Positions 26,535-33,876 of a stretch of DNA of 64,000 nt are shown here, piece by piece (the first letter of the stretch is position 1; every line of letters begins with the position of its first letter). The notes beneath the pieces are model-generated. The model was not told the DNA's origin. It worked only from the letters and a program-made list of their open reading frames with translations, and did not search any database. The stretch spans positions 1,116,001 through 1,180,000 of the forward strand of contig CAWFGV010000011.1 of NCBI GenBank assembly GCA_963815445.1, read 5' to 3'. Position numbers and translations under genes: made by a program. Source of the DNA: JANLYC01 sp963815445. Its GTDB lineage: Bacteria > Actinomycetota > Actinomycetes > Propionibacteriales > Nocardioidaceae.

Positions 26535-27308
26535 ATGTCAGCCATCCTGGTCACCGCCCTGAGCCATGACGGTGCTGTCCGCGACCACAACGAGGACAGC
26601 CTCGTCGTGGGCCCGTGGACGACCTGCGCCGTCACGACTTCGACGCCACAGACGCTCGCGTTCCCCCTGCGGGACCCCGTCGTGGTGGCCGTCGCCGACG
26701 GTCTCGGCGGCCATCCCGCCGGCGAGCTCGCCTCGAGCGTCGTCGTGGAGTCGCTCGCGCGGGTCGGTCATCTCCTGGTGGACGAGGACGTCCTGCGCGA
26801 TGCCGTCATCGCCTGCAACGAGACGGTGTTCGCGCAAGCCCGGCTGGATCCCGGCCGGGTCGGCATGGGCACCACAGTGGCCGGTGTCGTGATGGCTGCA
26901 GGCTCCGTGCTGGTGTTCAACGTCGGCGACAGCCGTGTCTACGCCGCCGGCCCTTCGGGGCTGACCCTGGTCAGCAACGACGACAGCCCGCCGCTGGCCC
27001 GCGGCCAGACCCACACCTCGGTCGTCACCCAGACGCTCGGGGGTGCACCGGTCCTGACACCGGTCGAGCCGCACGTGACCCGGTACGACGTCGACCCCGC
27101 CGCGCGCTACCTGGTGTGTACGGATGGCTTGACGGACGCGGTCGAGGACGATGCCATCGCGACGGTGCTCGGCGAGCTCACCGGCGCGGAGGCGATCTTC
27201 GCGCTCTGGCGTGCAGCGATGACCGCCGGTGGCCCGGACAACATCACGATCGCGCTGGTCGAGCCGGTCGAAGTGGCGGATCTCGCCGCGCCGACTGACC
27301 ACGCTTGA
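26535..27308 (+). CDS. PP2C-type serine/threonine protein phosphatase
   Basis: A 257-residue soluble phosphatase. PP2C metal-site motifs are in order: RDHNED (residues 17-22), VADGLGGHPAGELAS (around 53), GMGTTVAG, NVGDSRVYA, LVCTDGLTDAVEDD and GGPDNITIAL. It would remove phosphate from serine/threonine (kinase-signalled) proteins using Mn2+/Mg2+. In many actinobacteria PP2C sits in a cluster with FHA and Pkn genes; none of these is here. The ATG at 26535 follows AAGGCGGGG. It is convergent with the unknown membrane-anchored gene, which leaves only 23 bp between them. Confidence 0.92.
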   Translation: MSAILVTALSHDGAVRDHNEDSLVVGPWTTCAVTTSTPQTLAFPLRDPVVVAVADGLGGHPAGELASSVVVESLARVGHLLVDEDVLRDAVIACNETVFAQARLDPGRVGMGTTVAGVVMAAGSVLVFNVGDSRVYAAGPSGLTLVSNDDSPPLARGQTHTSVVTQTLGGAPVLTPVEPHVTRYDVDPAARYLVCTDGLTDAVEDDAIATVLGELTGAEAIFALWRAAMTAGGPDNITIALVEPVEVADLAAPTDHA

Positions 27309-27331
27309 CGGATCGTGCTCCGGCACCCGCG

Positions 27332-28069
27332 TCACCATGACCAGAGCTGGTCGTAGATCGTCTCGACCGCGCACCCGATCGCAGCGCCACCACCCGCGAT
27401 CGCCGCCGCCGGGCCGATGGCCACGCCCGTCCAGACCGCGATGGCGGCGCCGGTGGCGACCGCGCCCACGACCAGACCGTCGCACCTGAGCACGAGCTTC
27501 TTGGTTGCCTCGACCGCGTCGCGCCAGTGCGAGAAGGCTGCGGTGAGCTGGCACCAGCCGACCGGCTTGACCGCCCAACCGAAGACGCCCGAGCACGAGG
27601 TGTGCGCCTTGAACGCTTTCCAGGTGCGGTAGCGCGGATACGCGTCACCGACCGCCTCTCCGGCGGTGGTCCGCCGAGCGACGAACCGCTCGACCGCGCG
27701 GTGGTAGAGACGGCGCAGCTTGCGATTGCCGGCGCGGTGCAGTCCGGCGTACTCGTGCCCGCTCTGACCCCAGCGAGCGGCCCCGTAGTGACGTCGCGTC
27801 ATCCGGCGCGTGTGCGCCTCGCGGGCCCGCGCCTGCGCAGCCGTGCACCCGGGGTACTCCGGAGCCTCGTCGCGGCACATGAGCTGCTCTGCAGAGGCGC
27901 TGATCGGGGCCGGTCGCGAGGTCAACGAGAACGGCCGTGGGTGGCCGGGTGCGAGCGTCACGACCTGGCCGTCGGCCTTGTCGAGGAGGAATCCCCCGAC
28001 CAGCCCGACAACCAGGCCGAAGACGGCGATGGTGATGTAGATGCGCTTGTCTCGGATCGACCACGACAT
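27332..28069 (-). CDS. Conserved-looking membrane-anchored protein of unknown function
   Basis: A 245-residue protein with one N-terminal transmembrane helix (YITIAVFGLVVGLVGGFLL) and a basic, Arg/His-rich extracytoplasmic middle (REAHTRRMTRRHYGAARWGQ). The last part is a Gly/Ala-rich hydrophobic segment (VVGAVATGAAIAVWTGVAIG). Six Cys residues (MCRDE, YPGC, SCSGV, WCQL, RCDG, GCAVE) could form disulfides outside the cell. I do not recognise the family; a TM-plus-GA-rich C-terminal layout might suggest a membrane-active protein, but nothing supports it further. The ATG at 28069 follows GGAG. Confidence 0.6.
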   Translation of the reverse strand: MSWSIRDKRIYITIAVFGLVVGLVGGFLLDKADGQVVTLAPGHPRPFSLTSRPAPISASAEQLMCRDEAPEYPGCTAAQARAREAHTRRMTRRHYGAARWGQSGHEYAGLHRAGNRKLRRLYHRAVERFVARRTTAGEAVGDAYPRYRTWKAFKAHTSCSGVFGWAVKPVGWCQLTAAFSHWRDAVEATKKLVLRCDGLVVGAVATGAAIAVWTGVAIGPAAAIAGGGAAIGCAVETIYDQLWSW

Positions 28070-28183
28070 GGCACGGCTCCTCGCTGGGTGCGGATGAGGA
28101 GCCATACGCTAGGTCGCTCACCCGCGACGCAGGGCGGTCCGAATGCTGCTGTGGACGGGCGCCGTCGTGAGGGCGCCCTGTGG

Positions 28184-28555
28184 CTAGGAGCGGGTGGGCA
28201 GCTGCTGAACCGTCCAGGGGTTGCCGTCCGGATCCGCGAAATAGACGAAACGTCCCCACGGCTGGTCATCGATCGGGCTGACCTCGACGCCGCGTCCCGC
28301 GAGCTCTTTGCGCGCGTCCACGATGTCGTCCACGACGAGCATGGCGCCGGTGGCGGTGCCCGGCTCGGCAGCGACGATTCCCTCACCGAACGCAATCGAG
28401 CAGGCAGAGCCCGGCGGGGTCAGCTGGACGAACCGCAGCCCGTCGTCGACCCGCTGGTCATGGTCAGCGGGGAAGCCGACCCGATCGACGTAGAACGCCT
28501 TCGCACGATCGACGTCGGACACCGGCAGGAACATGACCTGTACCTCGAAGTTCAT
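28184..28555 (-). CDS. VOC (glyoxalase/bleomycin-resistance) family protein
   Basis: A 123-residue cytoplasmic protein with the paired beta-alpha-beta-beta-beta fold. MFLPVSDVDRAKAFYVDRVGFPADHD and GAMLVVDDIVDARKELAGRGVEVSP are the two starts of repeats; RFVYFADPDGNPWTVQQL near the end is the typical VOC terminus with Glu replaced. The metal ligands of glyoxalase I are incomplete, so it is a member of undefined activity (dioxygenase-like, resistance or glyoxalase-like). The ATG at 28555 follows GGGAGG. It lies upstream of the membrane-anchored unknown gene on the same strand, 114 bp apart. Confidence 0.85.
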   Translation of the reverse strand: MNFEVQVMFLPVSDVDRAKAFYVDRVGFPADHDQRVDDGLRFVQLTPPGSACSIAFGEGIVAAEPGTATGAMLVVDDIVDARKELAGRGVEVSPIDDQPWGRFVYFADPDGNPWTVQQLPTRS

Positions 28556-28727
28556 CGTTGTACCTCCCTCGGGGACCGACACGGCGACGGTCCGGCGGTC
28601 ATGACCTTAGAGCGGCCGGCCGACAGGAACGCGCCTCACGGGCCGAGCGACCGGCCCCGGACAGGAGTAGCGTCAGCCCCGACATTTCACACGGATCGAC
28701 CATCGCGCACTCAAGGAGTAGCAAATC

Positions 28728-29903
28728 ATGCGACTTCGAACCACTCTCATCCCAGCCGCGGCACTCGCCTCGGCCGCCATTCTTGCCGCCACCGCAGGAG
28801 CTCAGGCAGGACCGCACGAGCAACCATCGGCCCGCGCCGGCGGCGAATCCGCCGGCCATCACGACGGTGGTCACGGTTCAGACCGGCACGGAGGGCGGCT
28901 GGACCACATCTTCGTGATCATGCTGGAGAACCATTCCCAGTCCAGCATCATCGGCAACGCAAACGCACCGTTCCTCAACCATCTGGCCGACACCTACTCG
29001 ACGGCGGACAACTACTACGGCGTCACGCATCCCTCGATGCCGAACTACATCGCTGCCATCGCGGGCGACAACTTCGGCATCCAGGACGACGAGGACGAGA
29101 ACGTCGTCAACCTGGACCGCCCCAACCTCGTCGACCAGCTCGAGGCGCGCCACATCAGCTGGGGTGCGTACATGGAGGACCTTCCCGCCAACAAGCTGGA
29201 CCGGTTCGGGCCCACCGTCAACGGCACCCAGATCCACCTCTACGCCAAGAAGCACAACGCCTTCGTGCTGTTCGACGACATCAAGAACAACCCGTCGAGG
29301 ATGGCGAAGGTCAAGGACTACAGTGCCCTCGCCTCCGACCTCAACAGCCGCCACGCGCCCAAGTTCGTCTGGATCTCGCCCAACCAGTGCAACGACATGC
29401 ACGGCGGCGTCTACGAGACAGTCGCCGGACATCCGGAGACGCCGTGCCCCTACGGCACGACCAAGGACGACCCGGCGGACGCCGCGCTGAAGCAGAAGGC
29501 GGACGACTGGACCAAGCAGGCGGTCACCACGATCATGAGCTCGCGTGCCTGGACGCGACACTCGGCCATCGTCATCGTGACCGACGAGAACGACTACACG
29601 GGCAACGGTCCCACCGGTGGCTGGGAGAACGCCGACGGCTGCTGTGACTCCCCGTACGTCGGCGCTGCCGACCCGCGGATCAGCCCCGACTGGCCGGGCG
29701 GCACGTACGGCGGCGGGTTGATCCCGGCGATCGTCGTGTCTGCCTCAGGGCCGCGCCACTTCGTCGACCACACGCCCTACAACCACTACTCGCTCCTCAC
29801 CACCATCGAGGACAACTGGGGGCTGGCGCATCTCGGTCATGCCGGCGACCGCGCAGGTGGGGTCGTGCCGATGTGGCCGTCCTTCACCGGCCACCGGCAC
29901 TGA
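28728..29903 (+). CDS. Secreted phosphoesterase (AcpA/phospholipase-C-like)
   Basis: A 391-residue exported enzyme of the phosphoesterase family (PF04185-type). Residues 1-26 are a signal peptide (LIPAAALASAAILAATAGAQAG). HIFVIMLENHSQSSIIG holds the metal/nucleophile region (Glu/Asn), and VTHPSMPNYIAAIAGDN, WGAYMED, TDENDYTGNG and HYSLLTTIEDNWGL are the family's later blocks. It probably hydrolyses phosphomonoesters or phosphodiesters outside the cell. The His-rich segment HHDGGHGSDRHGGRLDH just after the signal might bind metal. The ATG at 28728 follows AAGGAG. It is convergent with the decarboxylase gene; two stem-loops separate them. Confidence 0.9.
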   Translation: MRLRTTLIPAAALASAAILAATAGAQAGPHEQPSARAGGESAGHHDGGHGSDRHGGRLDHIFVIMLENHSQSSIIGNANAPFLNHLADTYSTADNYYGVTHPSMPNYIAAIAGDNFGIQDDEDENVVNLDRPNLVDQLEARHISWGAYMEDLPANKLDRFGPTVNGTQIHLYAKKHNAFVLFDDIKNNPSRMAKVKDYSALASDLNSRHAPKFVWISPNQCNDMHGGVYETVAGHPETPCPYGTTKDDPADAALKQKADDWTKQAVTTIMSSRAWTRHSAIVIVTDENDYTGNGPTGGWENADGCCDSPYVGAADPRISPDWPGGTYGGGLIPAIVVSASGPRHFVDHTPYNHYSLLTTIEDNWGLAHLGHAGDRAGGVVPMWPSFTGHRH

Positions 29904-29925
29904 CGACTCGGCGACTTCACACCGA

Positions 29926-29957
29926 GGGCTGGCGGCTTCTTCGGAGGCCGCCAGCCC
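29926..29957. terminator. 11-bp hairpin between convergent genes
   Basis: GGGCTGGCGGC pairs with GCCGCCAGCCC across a 10-nt loop, just after the phosphoesterase stop. No T-tract follows. It is one of two adjacent hairpins in a 70-bp convergent gap and would serve plus-strand transcripts. Confidence 0.65.
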
Positions 29958-29965
29958 CGCTCTCA

Positions 29966-29999
29966 GCGATCCTCAGCGTTCCCAGACGCTGAGGATCGC
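29966..29999. terminator. 14-bp perfect hairpin that includes the decarboxylase stop codon
   Basis: GCGATCCTCAGCGT and its exact complement flank a 6-nt loop. The stop codon of the minus-strand decarboxylase (29973-29975) lies within the arm, so the stem includes the last codons. It could act as a terminator for either strand. Confidence 0.6.
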
Positions 30000-31346
30000 G
30001 CGCACCGACCGGTCGACGTCCTCCTCGGTCGTGCTGTGGTTCGAGACCGAGATGCGCATGTACCGCCGGCCCCGCCAGGTCGTACCGCCCATCCAGCAGG
30101 TGCCGTCTCGCTGGACCCCGGCGATGACCGCATCGGTCTGCTCATCGCTGCCGAACGCGACCAGCAGCTGGTTGAGCACGATGTCGTTGCCGATCTCCGC
30201 ACCGGCACTGCCGAGCTGGTCGCCGAAACGTCTTGCCAGCGAACAGCTGCCCTCGACCAGGGCTGCCACACCGTCGCGACCGAGCTCACGCAGCGCAGCC
30301 CACACAGCGAACCCGCGGGCGCGACGGGAGGACTGCAGCACGAGGTCGCTGCCCGCCGGTGCGCCTTGTCCGGAGCCCGTGAGATAGGCGGCGGTGTATG
30401 ACGCGGCCGCGGCATGCACGCCGGGGCGCGAGACGAGTACGAGCCCCGAGTCGTACGGCACGTTGAGCCACTTGTGAGCGTCGCAGCCCCACGAGTCGGC
30501 CCGGTCGATGCCCGCGGTCAGGTGTCGCAGCGACGGAGCGGCTGCCGCCCACAGCCCGAAGGCCCCGTCGACGTGCACCCATGCATGCTGGGCGTGCGCG
30601 AGCGCGCAGGCCGCTTCGAGGTCGTCGCAGGCGCCGGTGTTGACGTTGCCGGACTGCACGCATACGACGGTCGGCGTGCCGGCCCCTTGCCGAAGGACCT
30701 CCTCGAGGTGCGACAGGTCGATGGCACCGTTGACGTCGGCGCGCACCGGTTCGACGGCGTTGTTGCCCAGGCCCAGCAGTCGAAGCGAGCGGTCGATCGT
30801 CGCGTGCCGCTCCTCGCTCGCGATGACGCGGACCCTGGGGGCGCCGTGCAGGCCGTCTGCTTCGACGTCCCAGCCGTGCTCGGCGAGGACATGGTGCCGG
30901 GCGGCCGCGAGTGCAACCGTGTTCGCCTCCTGGGCGCCGGTCACGAAGCCGACCGACGCGGTCGCCGGGATGCCCAGCAAGTCCTTCACCCAGCCGCCCG
31001 CGACGTCCTCGGCCGCCATGGCCGCCGGAGACAGCGCGGCGTTGAACGCACACTGGTCCCAGCCGGCGCCCACCACGTCGGCGGCGAGCGCCGAGGGCAG
31101 GGATCCGCCGATCACGAAGCCGAAGAAGCGCGGCCCGGCCGATGCGACCAGGCCGGAGTCGGCCGCTGAGACCAGCTCACGGAGGACGACGTCCGGCGGC
31201 GTACCACGGGCGGGGAGGTCGATGTCGAACCCCTGCCGGACTGTCTCCGCGTCCACCCGCGGGGCCACCGGTCTGTCGTCGAGGCCGGCGCGGAACCGGG
31301 CCACCTCGGTCGCGGCGTGCTGGACGAGCTGAGCGAGGTCGGTCAC
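29973..31346 (-). CDS. PLP-dependent decarboxylase (aromatic-amino-acid decarboxylase-like)
   Basis: A 457-residue group II decarboxylase. The PLP lysine is in DAHKWLNVPYDSG; HVDGAFGLWAAA is the DxAxG-like block binding PLP nitrogen, and QSGNVNTGACDDL lies in the substrate-binding part. Family members convert aromatic or acidic amino acids to amines; the substrate is not fixed. Start: GTG at 31346 (VTDLAQLVQH) is preferred because family N termini align there; an in-frame GTG at 31430 with a weak AGGGCG ribosome site would add 28 residues of less typical composition. It follows the membrane-protein gene of the SatD module by about 115 bp. Confidence 0.88.
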   Translation of the reverse strand: MTDLAQLVQHAATEVARFRAGLDDRPVAPRVDAETVRQGFDIDLPARGTPPDVVLRELVSAADSGLVASAGPRFFGFVIGGSLPSALAADVVGAGWDQCAFNAALSPAAMAAEDVAGGWVKDLLGIPATASVGFVTGAQEANTVALAAARHHVLAEHGWDVEADGLHGAPRVRVIASEERHATIDRSLRLLGLGNNAVEPVRADVNGAIDLSHLEEVLRQGAGTPTVVCVQSGNVNTGACDDLEAACALAHAQHAWVHVDGAFGLWAAAAPSLRHLTAGIDRADSWGCDAHKWLNVPYDSGLVLVSRPGVHAAAASYTAAYLTGSGQGAPAGSDLVLQSSRRARGFAVWAALRELGRDGVAALVEGSCSLARRFGDQLGSAGAEIGNDIVLNQLLVAFGSDEQTDAVIAGVQRDGTCWMGGTTWRGRRYMRISVSNHSTTEEDVDRSVRAILSVWER

Positions 31347-31422
31347 GCGGTGACGGTACGCCGCGCGAGCGGCGAGCGACAATGGCCCGGCCAGAACTGA
31401 GGGGCCAGAACTCACCGTGTGC

Positions 31423-31459
31423 TGAGTCACCGCCCTGCCTGAGTCACCGCCATGCCTGA
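31423..31459. repeat. 17-bp tandem repeat between the membrane-protein and decarboxylase genes
   Basis: TGAGTCACCGCCCTGCC (31423-31439) is followed directly by a copy with one change (31440-31456) and TGAG. It overlaps the possible upstream start (31428-31430) of the decarboxylase gene. Confidence 0.6.
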
Positions 31460-31460
31460 G

Positions 31461-32003
31461 CTACCAGGTCAGCGCGATGCCGGCGCAGGCCGCGGCCCAG
31501 AGCACGCTCACGAACGTGCCGATGATGAACCGCTCGGCCACCCCGTGCTGCGCGCCGACTGTCTCGGAGCCGCGGATCTCGGGGTAGCGCGCGACGCCCT
31601 TGAGCGCCAGCACGACAGCCAGCCCCTCGGGCCAGCCGGCCACCAGCGTTGCATAGACCGCAACCCGCTCGAGCACGCCGATCCAGACCCCACCCTGCAG
31701 CGTGCGTCCTGCACCCTCGACGGAGTCCGGGTCGCTCGAGGGCCGGTCCCCGTCGACCAGCCGAAGCACGGACATGGTCAAGGGCCCCCCACCGGCGACG
31801 GCCAGCAGCGCCGCCAGGGCCACGGCCAGCGACCGGGTGTCGGGGGCGCCCGCCCGGTCCCAGAGAGCCAGTCCGGCCGCCAGCACGAGCAACAGACCGG
31901 TGATGGCGACGAGTCCGAGCCGGACGCGGGTCGGCCACGAGCTCTGCCATCCGGCTGTGGCGAACACCAACGCGATCGCGAGGACGATGACTCCGGAGGT
32001 CAC
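31461..32003 (-). CDS. Integral membrane protein paired with the SatD-like gene
   Basis: A 180-residue membrane protein with about six hydrophobic segments (VIVLAIALVFATAGW, LGLVAITGLLLVLAAGLAL, LAVALAALLAVAGGGPL, and more). The cytoplasmic stretch VARYPEIRGSETVGAQHGVAERFIIGTF between helices is the most distinctive part. The GTG at 32003 shares 4 bases with the stop of the SatD-like gene (GTGA) and has GAGGAG upstream, so it is translationally coupled to it. I infer a membrane partner for the SatD-like protein; I know of no studied homologue with a function. Confidence 0.7.
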   Translation of the reverse strand: MTSGVIVLAIALVFATAGWQSSWPTRVRLGLVAITGLLLVLAAGLALWDRAGAPDTRSLAVALAALLAVAGGGPLTMSVLRLVDGDRPSSDPDSVEGAGRTLQGGVWIGVLERVAVYATLVAGWPEGLAVVLALKGVARYPEIRGSETVGAQHGVAERFIIGTFVSVLWAAACAGIALTW

Positions 32004-32596
32004 GATGACTCCTCGTCCGCGAGGAGCCGGACGGCCAACCGCTCCGCACGTTGCTGCTCGACCCATCCGGCCGCGCGCAAGCGCTGGGCGACCGCTGACT
32101 CGGTGATGCCCAGCCGACCAGCGGCCTCGCCGCGCGAGTGGCCGGCGCGCAACAGGTCGATGAGCTCCCAACCCCCCGTTGTTCGTCGAGCCAGCACGAA
32201 CGCCACCAGCGACAGCACGGTCTCGACGCTGTCTGCCTGATGCTCGTCGGCGCCGGTCACCGCCACATGATGCGGTCCCCGCTTCGCCCGGGTGACCGCG
32301 TCACGCGCCAGCGAGAAGGCCACCCCTCGACCCGCCCGGGTGCTGGCGGGCAGTGGTTCGTGTACGGGTCCGATGCCCAGACCGACGTTCCACTGCTCGC
32401 TGCGCAGCAGGTCGACCACGATCGCCATGACCGTGTCCGCACGCGTCAGCACGCCCTGGACCTCGTCACCCGCGGTGCGCTCGAAGCCCCGGAGCAACCC
32501 GTCGGCCGGCGTACGGCGGTTGAGGTCGTCGAGCAGGGACGGAACCTGGTCGTCGCCGCGCCGGCTGTCACGCTGGTCGACGGTCAACACGTACAC
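32000..32596 (-). CDS. SatD-like protein with C-terminal HTH
   Basis: A 198-residue cytoplasmic protein. YVLTVDQRDSRRG (residues 2-14), FERTAGDEVQGVL, NVGLGIGPVHEPLP and GRGVAFSLARDAV are the blocks of the SatD family; GDEVQG and VGLGIG resemble the corresponding blocks of class III nucleotide cyclases. The C-terminal half has an HTH (LIDLLRAGHSRGEAAGRLGITESAVAQRLRAAGW), resembling sigma-70 region 4. So it may sense a nucleotide and bind DNA. GTG at 32596 is preferred, being 6 nt after GGAGAG and fitting the family N terminus; an upstream GTG at 32623 lacks a ribosome site. It is coupled to the membrane-protein gene downstream. Confidence 0.68.
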   Translation of the reverse strand: MYVLTVDQRDSRRGDDQVPSLLDDLNRRTPADGLLRGFERTAGDEVQGVLTRADTVMAIVVDLLRSEQWNVGLGIGPVHEPLPASTRAGRGVAFSLARDAVTRAKRGPHHVAVTGADEHQADSVETVLSLVAFVLARRTTGGWELIDLLRAGHSRGEAAGRLGITESAVAQRLRAAGWVEQQRAERLAVRLLADEESS

Positions 32597-32647
32597 GGTC
32601 ACCTCTCCGGTGTGGGCCTTCACTCACATCACTTAAGGTCATGATCT

Positions 32648-32671
32648 AATAATAGCACAATGAAGATTGTG
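32648..32671 (-). promoter_or_regulatory. AT-rich promoter with inverted repeat upstream of the SatD-like gene
   Basis: On the minus strand TATTAT (32654-32649) is a probable -10 about 50 bp before the GTG start. Directly upstream lies CACAATCTTCATTGTG (32671-32656), a 6-bp-arm inverted repeat occupying the spacer, where a regulator would overlap polymerase. No consensus -35 is seen. The region is far more AT-rich than its surroundings. Confidence 0.5.
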
Positions 32672-32680
32672 ATCTTTAGT

Positions 32681-33706
32681 TTAGCTGTTGCTGGACGACG
32701 CCCACAGGTTGATGCCCGAGTCGACGGCGTAGGTGTCGATCTGCGCGAGCTCGTCAGCGCTGAAGTCCAGGCGGTCCAACGCGGCGACGTTCTCCTCGAG
32801 CTGCCTGACGCTGCTCGCCCCGATCACCAGGGAGGTCATCCGCTCGTCGCGCAGCGCCCAGGCCAGGGCCATCTGTGCCAGCGACTGACCGCGCCCGGCC
32901 GCGATGTCGTTGAGGCCGCGGATCCGCGCCAGCGTCTCGTCGCTCAGCATGCTCTGGTCGAGGCTGCCGTCCGACGCGGCGCGCGACCCGTCCGGGATCC
33001 CGTCGAGATACTTGCCGGTCAGCATGCCCTGGGCCAGGGCGGTGAACGCGATGCAACCGGCACGGACCTCGTCGAGCGCATCGAGCAGGTCGGGCTCGAT
33101 CCAGCGGTTGAGCATGGAGTACGACGGCTGGTGGATCAGCAACGGGGTGCCGAGCTCACGCAGGATCGCTGCTGCCTCTCGGGTCCGCTCGGCTGAGTAC
33201 GACGAGATGCCGACGTACAGCGCCTTGCCCTGGCGGACGGCGCTGTCGAGCGCGCCCATGGTCTCCTCCAGCGGCGTGTCCGGGTCGAAGCGGTGGCTGT
33301 AGAAGATGTCGACGTGGTCCAGACGCAGGCGGCGCAGCGAGTCGTCGAGGCTGGTCAGCAGATACTTGCGCGAACCGTGGTCGCCGTACGGACCGGGCCA
33401 CATGTCGTAGCCGGCCTTGGTCGAGACGACGATCTCGTTGCGGTACGGCTTGAGGTCCTCGGAGTAGATCTGACCGAAGTTGGTCTCGGCAGTTCCGTAC
33501 GGCGGACCGTAGTTGTTGGCCAGGTCGAAGTGCGTGATGCCGAGGTCGAACGCGCGTCGCACGATCGCCCGTGAGGTGTCGAGCGGACGGTCGTCGCCGA
33601 AGTTCTGCCACAGGCCCAGCGACAGCGCCGGCAGCTGCAGCCCACTGCGCCCGCATCGGCGGTAGCGCATCGAGTCGTAGCGGTCGGCGGCGGCGGCGTA
33701 GGTCAT
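32681..33706 (-). CDS. Aldo/keto reductase, YghZ/GPR-like
   Basis: A 341-residue NADPH-dependent (beta/alpha)8-barrel reductase. The catalytic tetrad is visible: Asp in FDLANNYG, Tyr (NNYGPPYGTAE), Lys (VVSTKAGYDM), His (YSHRFDPD). The YGPPxGxAExxFG and WPGPYGDHGSRKYL blocks are those of the KCNAB/YghZ-Gpr group, which reduces glyceraldehyde-3-phosphate or methylglyoxal. The C terminus VIGASSVRQLEENVAAL is the cofactor-binding loop. The ATG at 33706 (MTYAAAADRYD) is taken because the protein family starts there; its ribosome site is weak. It lies directly behind the SatD promoter region on the same strand, with 20 bp or so of non-coding DNA after its stop. Confidence 0.9.
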   Translation of the reverse strand: MTYAAAADRYDSMRYRRCGRSGLQLPALSLGLWQNFGDDRPLDTSRAIVRRAFDLGITHFDLANNYGPPYGTAETNFGQIYSEDLKPYRNEIVVSTKAGYDMWPGPYGDHGSRKYLLTSLDDSLRRLRLDHVDIFYSHRFDPDTPLEETMGALDSAVRQGKALYVGISSYSAERTREAAAILRELGTPLLIHQPSYSMLNRWIEPDLLDALDEVRAGCIAFTALAQGMLTGKYLDGIPDGSRAASDGSLDQSMLSDETLARIRGLNDIAAGRGQSLAQMALAWALRDERMTSLVIGASSVRQLEENVAALDRLDFSADELAQIDTYAVDSGINLWASSSNS

Positions 33707-33876
33707 GCACTCAGTCTGCATGACGGCACCGGCAGTCGCGCGGGTGCCTCCGCAGGTCGGCGACACACCGTCCACGCCGGCCAAGGCCTGCGGGCGCAGG
33801 TGTCAGAGGGTGCCGAAAATCAAGGCGACAAGGTAGCGTTCGCACCCTTCACACCTTCGATAGGAGTACGACCTTT

